From the NCBI GenBank assembly GCA_002900995.3, contig CM035313.1, positions 186,001 through 250,000 on the forward strand: a stretch of DNA of 64,000 nucleotides. The letters are read 5' to 3'. The position numbers and the translations under genes were made by a program. Position 1 is the stretch's first letter, and each line of letters starts with the position of its first letter. Below, piece after piece: positions 24,001 to 33,271 of this stretch. The stretch is from Ganoderma boninense. Its lineage: Eukaryota; Basidiomycota; Agaricomycetes; Polyporales; Polyporaceae. Under the pieces are notes generated by a model. The model made no database searches, was not told the DNA's origin, and saw nothing but the letters and a program-made list of their open reading frames with translations.

Positions 24001-26129
24001 AACGAAGCGATGCTTGCGGACGGCGTCGAGTACGAATGCGTGGACGGATCGACTAGCAACTTCGCAGACCTGTGGTACACCGCGTGCGCGGAGAAGGGAA
24101 GTTGAAGGGAGCGAAGGCGCAAGGGACAGGCAAATGCGGATGCGATGGAGCGAGGACAATGTCTCCGAGGGGCCTTGTGACTTCGGGTTGCAGCCACAGG
24201 AATGCGGAGGAACGTGCCTGATGATTTTGGGGCGAATCGACCGGGATCGGAACGTGTGGTAGAGGAGATAGCAAGGGATGGGTGGAGGGGGCAGGGCAGC
24301 CGGCTTCGACGGCACATAACGCGGGAACCCAAGCACGGGAAACGCATGGGGACGTACCATAAACCCTTCAGACCAAATCCCAAGTCTACTCGACGACAGC
24401 ATCCTCCGAAGCTCTCCAAGGAAGGACGAGGGCAGAGAACGCGAGGTCGAAAAGAGGACAGCTTGTGGGGTGGTTCGACAGAGAGCGCGACAGCATGCGG
24501 TGACGATATCGGGCACAGACTTGCGTGAGGATACTCGGATGGGGCCTCCCAAGTTTCGTGGATGTACGTACATATGAAGAGGACCGGAAGTCATGCAAGG
24601 ATGGCAAAGATCCTGTGGCAGGCGGTGCCTCGAGGGCGGTGGGAGCGAAGCTTGTCGAAAGCATGACTTTCGGGCGGAGGAGGCAGGTGAGGCAATGGTG
24701 GCGGTCTCCTTGGGATCAGGCTAGGACGGTCGACGAGCGAGGCAAGCTGAAGGTCGCCGATCGATACCGAGGTCATAGATGTGAGAGACTGGCGAGGGAA
24801 TACATGCTGCTCACGATAGAGAACGACCGGCGTAATCAGATGCCTCGAAAGACGCGACAAGACAGCGCATACACCCACATTCAACGACGTTTGGGGCACT
24901 GGCTCGGCAGTCAAGGGTACTCTCGTTTGGTCCCAGACCAGACCGTGACCTAAACTCAGACGCTGGCACTGCAAGGGAGATAAGACGAGCGGAACCTAGA
25001 GACTAGAACTTGCGTCCAGAGCCTTGGTCGTCCAGCATGCTCGCTGCGGAAGGCACGAGGGTGTAAGAATAGGAAGCGCAACAAGACGCGGCGTCGACAG
25101 AGTAGAACGAGATGGGCATAGGGCGCATATCCAGACGTGTATGACGACGTAGACCATGCCCTGTCGAGAGGCATCATCCTGGCTCGGAGGTGGGCAGGCG
25201 AAACAAAAGGCCTGGATTGGGAGCAGGCTACCCTGTTACCGTCCGTTTTCGCGAGAGGGAGGTGAGCTCCTGCAGTCTATGCGGTTCTCTATCACTCTTG
25301 TTTCGCCGAGAAGGCTACGTCCAGGTGTGTCCTACTCCGGCCGCCTAGGAAGGATCGCCGGGAATGAGCGTATCACACCTTTCATCTGGGCGCGGGTGGC
25401 TCCGAATAACACAGTCCCGCCTCGTACGTTCTGCAGTTTCGTGAGGCCAACGCCATCTCCTTCCGTGCGCCTGAGTCTCCGCAAAAGATGTGCTTAAGGT
25501 TCGCACTCTAATCTCCACCTAACGCTCCGAAGAAGGTTCACGATCAGCCCGTTGCGTATGGGGTGTGCATCCTCGTCTGAGACCGTACCGCACGCGGTTG
25601 CGCAGGACGGCCAGCCATGCTCTTGTTCCACGAGCGGCCTGGCCTGCTACGACGGGAATGCAGTCCTCTCGTCCGAGAAGCAGTCTAGGGTCGTGTCATG
25701 CACCGAGAACGAGGGGTTCCGCAGTGACTGAGACCGAGAACGCGGGCGGCGGACGGGATGGTCTGAGGCTCGAGCCTCTCGTGTATCGCCCAGAAGCGAG
25801 TACCGGCGGCACAGGTACGGGTACGACGGCTCGGAGGGAACGACATTCAGAAATGCTGCGTGCGCATTGGTGCTGATCATGAGATTGACCAGGGCGCATG
25901 TCTTGCGGTGTGAAGGACGGAGGGGAATATGGAAGGTCAAATAATGATGGAGAAGGCGCACTTGTGAGCATCTCAAGATTGCGCAAACCGGAAACCAAGA
26001 GATGTGGACAAGAAGGTCAAGCAAGGACCCGACGCCCAGATATCCCAGAAAGCGAGGCTCCGAGTTGGGGACCAAGGAGATGGGGATTTTAAGCAACAAG
26101 TGACTAGAGCAGGCCTGGGGACCGAGAGT
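24001..26129. other. Unassigned region in unit IV
   Basis: A 225-residue minus-strand frame (24594-23917) and a 127-residue one (24974-24591) are open but carry no recognisable domain, and they overlap the upstream part of gene A. From 25000 to 26129 nothing was recognised apart from sequence following the carrier relic. No repeat or RNA gene was seen. Confidence 0.35.
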
Positions 26130-26870
26130 TGAGGCCTCAGGGTTCGCCTGACGATTGGCCTTGAGTGCGTCAAGCGGGAGCAGGACCTGCACCGGTGAGG
26201 ACATTAGACACGACATGGAAGAAAACAAACGCAGTACGCCACGCGAGAGCCACGCGAGACACTCACGATTTTGTTGATCCCAGTCAGACGGCGTAATGCG
26301 TCAGCCCAGCACCCCTGGAACGGTGCGAGTACGACGTACCAGCCCGCGGTCCCTGCATCATCATCTTGCCCTTCCGCTCTCCGAGCGTGCTCGTGAAGCT
26401 CTCCCTGTAGTTCCTCCCCATGATACCCGAGAACCAAGGCTGCCCGTCCGCCATACCGGTACATCCGCTGCGTGACCCTGCACCCCGCCGCATACCCCAG
26501 CCCGGGGACGAGCGAGAGCAGCTTGCGGCCGAGCGGCGTGCCCACGTACTCCTTGAAGATGGAGGAGATCGTCGACGGGGAGACCTGCACCATCGCGTGA
26601 GGGAGAAGGAGGCGGACGAGTGTTAGGGCAGCGATCGCAGGTCTGATGCCAGCGAGGTGGGGAGACGACGGACCCTGGACTTGTTGCTCATCAGCCGCTT
26701 CGCAATGATGTTGACCAGGTGGAACACCTGCAGGTCAGCGACATCTTCCTACTGCAACCACACCATGCTCGTCATGTTGGGAAGCCAGTGAAATGAGGCC
26801 ATGCGACGCACCTGAAGCTCCCTGGGCCAAGAATACGCGCCGTAGCGGAGTCGCTGCTCTTGATGTTGAG
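26130..26870 (-). pseudogene. Truncated mitochondrial GTP/GDP-carrier-like relic
   Basis: Minus-strand blocks follow the order of the yeast Ggc1/Yhm1 carrier: ATARILG (about 26850), VFHLVNIIAKRLMSNK (26731-26683), GTPLGRKLLSLVPGLGYAAG (about 26545-26485), YRYGG then, in another frame, GQPWFSG (about 26445-26420), a GERKGKMM block (about 26380-26355), and VLLPLDALKANRQANPEA (26190-26131). The family is an inner-membrane antiporter exchanging mitochondrial GDP for GTP. The first carrier signature (normally P-V-D-T-I-A-K) reads L-V-N-I-I-A-K, a 4-nt insertion shifts frame after YRYGG, and the third repeat is missing. It is therefore a dead fragment. The identification rests on block order and motif match. 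Confidence 0.7.
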
Positions 26871-28300
26871 CTGAGGTGCTATAGTCGGGAAGGGACGATC
26901 TGCAGGAGACGACGCGATGATAGAGACGGCAGAGACGGCGACGGCGACGGCACTCTTGAGATGAAAAGCAGAGAGCCCGAGTCGAGAAAGCAAGAGGACG
27001 GCTCTCGTCTTCGTCTTCAGCAAGCCCACAGCACTTGGCGCAAAGCCTCCGCCACGCGGAACAAACAAGCAACAACAAAGTTTCGTCCCGATTTTCCACG
27101 ACGGCAAGCCTGCTCTCTGACGCCCGTCCTCCCTTGTTCGACTTGCAATTGCCAGTGAACGACGCTCTCCTTGTCCAGGTGTCGCCGTAAGTCCCAAGCT
27201 TAGATTCATGCACGCCTGCGCTCAGCCAGCTCCCACAGAATCACGCACTCCCAACCTCTGACAAGTCACGCTGGAGAACTCCCACTCGGACGACTAGAAA
27301 CGCTTACATGGTTCACGCTGGGCACGTTTGAAGTTGTTGTTGCTACTTTGAAAAAAAGGAAGTACGTCCCGCTGATTGCTTTCGACTATTAGATGCTATA
27401 TATTTTCACTGCAGAGTCCATGCTCGAGTTCGTTTTCCGTGCCCAAGGACATCGCGGACGGACTTCGTGGAGCTCATTCTTCCTCCTGGCCTCCTTGGGC
27501 TCTCGTGCTGCATCCTTGGAGCTTCGACGCCCGCGGCGCTCAACGCATGTACCGTTGCGCACGTACACGCCTCCGCTCACCTGACCAGTTAACACCGCGG
27601 CCAATTCATACTCGAGCCTCTGACTTGAGAACTCTGACTCCGACCTGGTTGGACTCCCGCGGAGCCGTCTGCGTCTGGCTACAATACATCATCAGGTCAC
27701 CCAGGTACTTGTCGGCTCCACACAGAAGATCTCGGCACTGCAGACTCCATCCTCGCGTGCACTTTGCGTTTCAAAAAGCGTCACAGACACATTTCCTGAT
27801 GCAAGTTCCTTACTCCTGCCTGTCTCTCCTCTCGCTCTCGATCTCTGGAGCTTCGTCGCCCTCAAGTACCTTCTCCGTCGGAACGACCCCGTATCCGATA
27901 TTCATGACGTCTTAGAATGCAGTCAGTCAGTATGTTCCGCGAAGAGTGCCGGGAAATGCACGCCGCGTTGCTCGTCGCGAAGCGCAAGTATGTTTCTCTC
28001 ACCATCATTATCTCACGACGTTCCTTCGTCTCCTCTCATCCCTTATATTTGGAACTATTCACGTCCCCGCACTCGGAGCCCGTTCGTTTGGGCCATTCGA
28101 CAAAGACTTTCTGCTCATCAGTGTCTTTATGACCAAATCGTTGCGTGACACGCTCTGCCTGTCTGTTCCGTTGTCATTACTGCGAGAAGACAGTCATCCT
28201 CCGTGGCATACGTAGTCAATGTATCGTACATGATTTCGTATACCATCACATTCTTTTCTTGCGACCTCGGTTTCCATGCTTCTACGGAATGTTTGCATCT
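26871..28300. other. Spacer between carrier relic and gene B, unit IV
   Basis: The minus-strand frame 27209-26772 covers the probable first exon of the carrier relic and its upstream DNA. A plus-strand frame (27376-27915) and a short block ending AALLVAKRK before a GTATGT donor (about 27931-27988) look coding-like but match no family recognised here. This part has no clear counterpart in the other units, so unit IV was rearranged here. Confidence 0.35.
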
Positions 28301-28324
28301 TGAGAAGTGTCCGCATGCCGATTC

Positions 28325-28400
28325 GTTTCCTTTCCCGCTGTCCGAGCGCGCGCCATCGCGGTGGGCGATTCGACCAACGACAGCGTCAGAATCCCGGCAT
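28325..28400 (+). promoter_or_regulatory. Conserved upstream block of gene B, unit IV
   Basis: This is the unit IV version of the block at 11637-11712, more diverged (CGCTGTCCGAGCGCGCGCC, then ACGACAGCGTCAGAATCCC). It ends about 216 bp before the ATG at 28616. Confidence 0.35.
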
Positions 28401-28497
28401 CGCCCAGCATCAGTGTCTCATCGCCTCGGACATCGAAAACGTGTAGATCATACCGCCATCTGCACGGTTTCCAAGTACACCAGGATCCAGCCCGTGC

Positions 28498-28612
28498 CGT
28501 TCCCTCAACTCAACCTCGCTCTCATCCCGATCTCGCTCTCATCCCGACCTCGCTCTCATCCTGACCTCGCTCTCATTTCATTCTGACCTCGCTCTCCCCC
28601 TCACCTCCACCA
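28498..28612 (+). repeat. 17-bp minisatellite before gene B, unit IV
   Basis: About five or six units of CTCGCTCTCATCCCGAC type lie directly before the ATG at 28616. It is shorter than the unit I array. Confidence 0.8.
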
Positions 28613-28615
28613 CCC

Positions 28616-29781
28616 ATGCTTGTGTCGAACGAGCTGAACATCTCGCCGTCTACCATCGTCTCCACCACTCACATGCAGCTCCCATCGGATCCGGACGATA
28701 TCTCGGAAACCCCATCCGGTTCCCTTACCTGCCCCAACAATTTCGCTACGTGCTCCCCATCGCTGCCTTTGGAGGTCATCGAGAGGGTCATTGGGCATTG
28801 TGGTGACGATTCCAAATCCCTACACAACTTCTCCCTCACATGCCGCGACCTCCGTCCCCGTGCACTGTGTCTACTCGTCGCCGAAGTTCGCTTCAAGTGC
28901 AGGGACGACATCTTCGACTTCTGTGACTTCGTCAAGGCGAACCCGCATCTGAAGCCTCTTGTCCATTCCATCGCTGTCTGCCCAGACAACTTTGCTCCCT
29001 TCCCCCTCCTCAGCATCCTCCCTAATTTGTCAAAATTGGAATTCACATATGTCCTAGGGACAATGCTCCCGCAACCTGTCACAATTCTGAACCAGTCCAC
29101 CCTCAAATGCTCCAGGCTCTTTGGCATGCACATTCAAGCCCTCCATTTCCACTGGATTAACTTCTGGACCTACCTTGATTTTGGTCGAGTCCTCTTGACG
29201 TTCCCCAACCTTACAGAGCTTCTCTGTGCTCATGTTTACATCCAATCAAAGGCAAGTCAAGCAGCTCTCACTGTGCTGAAACAACGTATGTCTAAGCAGC
29301 TGCACCTGCACACTGTGAGTATTTTGTGGTGCTGTTAGTAAAGACCATGGCTGAAGGATGGAATTTGTACTTGCAAGTTTTCCTTTCAAGGAGATTTTGT
29401 TTTGAAGCCTACAGAAGGGTCTCCCCCCATTCCAGCTGTGGCAGCGCTGCTTTTGGATTCTGGACTGTTACAGTCCACTGTAAAGGCACTCACTATTACA
29501 CATAGGTTATCCAGCCTTTATATCTGTGCCCCACATCACTCATATATGGTATCAATTATTATTATAGCATACAGATCATACAGCCTTTCACACACATTTG
29601 CCTGGCCCCAACTGCGGTCTCTGGTGCTAGAATCAAACTTTCACACCTCAGATATCACCAATGCTATTATACTCCTAAAGGAGTTCCCTTCCTCAACACT
29701 CCAGGATGTCACAGTCAAGTTTCAGCATGTTAGCATTTATGACATAATGCAAACTCTGGATGGAGCAGCTAGTTCAAGGCC
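28616..29781 (+). pseudogene. Truncated F-box gene (gene B, unit IV)
   Basis: Exon 1 (28616-29314, 233 codons) and the start of exon 2 (from 29378) are open and closely match units I and III. The 63-nt intron has the same GTGAGT and TTGCAAG ends. The F-box-like segment (LEVIERVIGHCGDD, SLTCRDLRPRALCLLV) and part of the leucine-rich region are present. At about 29781 the homology stops in the middle of exon 2 and continues into the reverse strand of another gene B copy. The WD40 half is lost, and the frame runs into antisense sequence to a stop at 29950. A shortened F-box protein could in principle still be made. Confidence 0.75.
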
Positions 29782-29788
29782 ACCGGTG
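29774..29788. other. Head-to-head junction of units IV and II
   Basis: Left of this point the sequence is exon 2 of a plus-strand gene B; right of it is the 3' part of a minus-strand gene B. Only a few bases (AAGGCCAC) are shared at the join. It is the centre of the large inverted arrangement and looks like an end-joining or template-switch breakpoint. Confidence 0.75.
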
Positions 29789-29951
29789 CGTGTGAATTCC
29801 CCAGTTCCCTCCATCGTCCGGAGCCTCCTCGATCACTGCATCCTTCGTAACTCCCATCGGGGTCACCGTCGGCACATTCAGGTTCATCGGCATCGCAGTG
29901 TATCAGCGGCGCATTGCAAGGGGGTGTACCAGAGGGCTCTTCTTCCCTAAT

Positions 29952-30161
29952 AATGTCGCACATACGCCGCATGATGACCTTCCCATCGCTATCACTGGAC
30001 CACAGTGTCTCCACGTCCATAGAGAAAGCCACACACCATACACATGAACCCTCATGCTCTGTGAGTGTTGCCAATGGTGAGCCATCCCTGGTCCTCCATA
30101 ACCGCACTGTGCCATCTCCTGACCCTGATGCCACATATTTCCCACAAGGAGAAAAACAGAC
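29952..30161 (-). other. 210-bp patch identical to gene B of unit III
   Basis: Every base from 29952 to 30161 equals 57495-57704, while the sequence on both sides differs at several positions. It covers WD40 blades 7 and 8. This is the signature of gene conversion between units II and III. Confidence 0.8.
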
Positions 30162-31971
30162 ATTGCAAACTGCATGCTTGTGGCCTGCAAGCGCAAACAG
30201 CTCTGCACCAGAGCATGCATCCCAGAGCTTCACCATGCCATCCTGAGACCCAGTCATGACCAGTGCACCATCCGGTGAGAATGCAGTGTCCCTCAGGTCA
30301 TCCAATGGTGCCAACGCAGCTAGTTCTTCTCCTGTCTTGATGTCCATGACTTTGACTATGTTTGCTTGAGCCACAAGAAGGCATGAGCTGCTTGGCTCAA
30401 CTGCAGCACAGCGGAGCATGGAGGTGCCAGTTAGAAATGAGTTGTGCAGGGTTTTGGAAGAGAGGTTCCACAGAAAATAACCATGGTGGGACCCATAGAC
30501 AAGCCAGTGGCCATCAGCAGAGAATTTGACATAGTAGTCACCAGCTCCACATTTTAGGATGTAGATTTGGTGGAATGAATGGGTGTTCCAGAGTCGTACA
30601 GTGTGGTCATCGGCAATAGACCCAATCATGTCACCACTGGGGGACCATGCACAACAGGTGACAGGGCGAGTATGCCCTTCAAGTGTGGCAATGTTGCAGG
30701 AGCCTTCAGCCAGATCCCAGATTTGAATTTTGCAATCATCACCACCGGAAGTGAGATATCGGCCATCGGGGGAGAATGAGAGAGAGTTGACAGGTTTGTA
30801 GCTGTGAGCCGCCCATTGATGGAGGATGGCACCATTGGAACTGCCCCAGAGAATGATAGAACAGTCATCAGATGCAGTTGCTACCCACTTCCCATTGGGA
30901 GAAACTGCAAGATCCTTTATAAAGCCATTATGGCCTGCTCCAGGTTTAGCTAGGTACAGTATAGTTAGCTACTTTTCACATTTGAGGTGTGGCATAGATG
31001 TTATGTACCTTTTTGCTCTGTGACCATCAATGCTTCACCACTAGAGAGCCCAGAAAAGTGTCTCTGAGCTTTTGGGTCCAGAAAGGTTTTGCACCATCAT
31101 ATATGCTAGGTAAATTCCACACTCCCTGGGCTTGGGAGAACTTCTTCAAGGTCTGGTCCAACTCCTTGCATTGCTTTGAACCAGCTTCATCATCAACAGT
31201 TTTCATTATGCCGTAAATGCTAACCAATTGAAATGTGACTGTGACATCTTTGAGTGTTGAAGAAGAGAACTCCTTCAGGAGCACAATAGCAGAGGTGATA
31301 TCAGAGATGTCAAAGTGTGATTCCAGTGTGAGAGACCGCAGTTGGGGCCAGGGAAATGTGTGTGGAAGGCTGTATGATCTGTATGCTGTAATAATAAGAA
31401 TAATCATATATGAGTAGTGGAGCATAGCTATGAAGGCTAGAAAACTCATGTGAGATAGTGAGAGCCTTTACAGTAGACTGTACCAATCCTGAATCCAAAA
31501 GGAGCACAGCCACAGCTGGAGTGGGGGGAGATTCTTCTTCTATAGGCCCCAAAATGCCTCCTTCAATCAAAACCTTGCAAGTACAAATTCCATGCTTCAG
31601 TCATGGCCTCCACACAAACATCATAACAAAATACTCACAGTGTGTAGGTGCAGCTGCGCTAACATACGTTGTTTCAGCACATTGAGGGCTGCTTGATTTC
31701 CCTCTAATTCAACGTCAACATCATCGCAGACAAGCTCCATAAGGTTGGGGAACGTCAAGAGGGCTCGACCAAAATCAAGGTAGGTCTGGAAGGTAATGTC
31801 GCGAAGATGGAGGGCTTGAATGTGCGTGCCAAAGAGCCTGGAGCATTTGAGGGTGGACTGGTTTAGATGAATCACAGAAGATTCACTAGGTATGAATTGT
31901 AATGTTGATAGATTAGGGAGGATGCTGAGGAGGGGGAAGGGAGCAAAGTTGTCTGGGTCGACAGCGATGGA

Positions 31972-31975
31972 ACGG
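31972..31975. repeat. Target-site duplication, left (ACGG)
   Basis: ACGG lies directly before the 5' LTR and again directly after the 3' LTR (44445-44448). The empty site is preserved in unit III as GGAACGGACAAG (near 59515, reverse strand of its gene). An A on both sides means the duplication could also be read as 5 bp, AACGG. Confidence 0.85.
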
Positions 31976-32901
31976 TGTAGAGGTCCACGATCGCCCTGAC
32001 CTCTATTTTCGCACCTACGCCCACTACTGTCACGCTCCGCCGCGCGCCCCATTCCCGCGGTGCCATCCAACCTACGCGACTCCTTCCGGCGGCGAGCTCG
32101 CTCCCCGACGTAACTCTCCCGTCCAACACAGGTGTATAGGTGACCGCCGTGTCGCGGCGGTCCCAGCGCACTAATAGCGGTCGAAGGCAGCTCGGTTGGC
32201 GCGGGTACTTTGGCGCGGCGTTTGGTAGAACTCGGCGTGGCGTGGCAGGCACGTGGCGGGCGGAAGAGGCGCGGTACTCGATAAGGACGACGGGATTGGG
32301 CTTCCGAGCGGCGGGACCGTGTGCCCGGTTGGAGCCGAGCCCAGCGAGGCCTGGTATATGAATAGCGGGTATGGCGATTGGGCGAGAGGGAGCGCGTGCG
32401 CAGCGGCAAGAGGGCGCGACCGCGCGAGGAGTTCCAGTAGCGTAGTTGGCCGTTTGTTGGACTGTTGAGTAGACAACCCTGTACTTAGTTCGAGCGCAGG
32501 GTGGCGAAACGGAGGTTACGTTCCCCCTCGGTTCAGATTTCGTTCGCCAGTCTTCGAGTCCGTCGACAGAAGCTTTCGCGTTCAGAAGTCATCCGCACGC
32601 CGTCGTACCAGTAGTAGACCCGGCGTGATACGTTACCTCCGCTACGTTCCACAAGTCGTTGCGCTCGACCGCTACGCCGCGCAGTTATCACCGCCCATGC
32701 GTGGCTCGTCGCCCGGAGATTTGTTGAGTGGTTCTCGCTCTTCGCCTCTCTACCTCCGACTTCCCTCTCCACACTTCCATCCCTCTCTCTGGCTCCGCTG
32801 ATCGGCGGCACTCTCGAGCTTCCTCGCACCCCTTCGTTCGCAGCCCGTCCTTTCCCCGCGCTACTCTCCGAGTTGCGCGCAGGTTCCCCGTGAGCATCAC
32901 A
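31976..32901 (+). repeat. 5' LTR
   Basis: It is 926 bp long, beginning TGTAGAGG and ending CATCACA, with TG...CA ends. A TATATGAATA box near 32353 is a candidate core promoter. It aligns without gaps to the 3' LTR. Confidence 0.95.
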
Positions 32902-32904
32902 TTT

Positions 32905-32922
32905 TGGAGCCCACCGCGAGGG
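32905..32922 (+). promoter_or_regulatory. Primer-binding site
   Basis: TGGAGCCCACCGCGAGGG starts three bases after the 5' LTR. TGG is the complement of a tRNA CCA end. The matching tRNA was not identified here. Confidence 0.7.
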
Positions 32923-33271
32923 GGTTTCGAGTGTCGATCGCCCGGTCAAGGTGCCTTCACACCCACTCTCACTCGACCCCGGGTTCCGCCACGACCTCGC
33001 GGTCCTTCAAGCTCTAGCGAGAGCCAACGCTCCATCTCTGCGATCTACTTTCACTGATCCTTATCGGCGGCGGTTACTTCGTACCGTCTCCCTCCCCAAC
33101 TATCGACTCGACGACCCTCCACGACCGCGGCGACGAGCGTTTTCCGATTCCATCCTCACGCTGTCCCCGAAACTTTCGCGCGAGCTCAACGCGCTCCGCC
33201 AAGCTACCTTCGCTTCCGCCAGCACCTCCGGTCCTCGTACAACAAGGCGAGCCGCATCCGCAGCAAACCAA

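Noticed and set aside
25647..26228. A 193-residue minus-strand ORF as a complete gene
   Set aside because: Only its first 30-35 residues match a carrier protein. The rest has no similarity to that family, so it is readthrough from the pseudogene.
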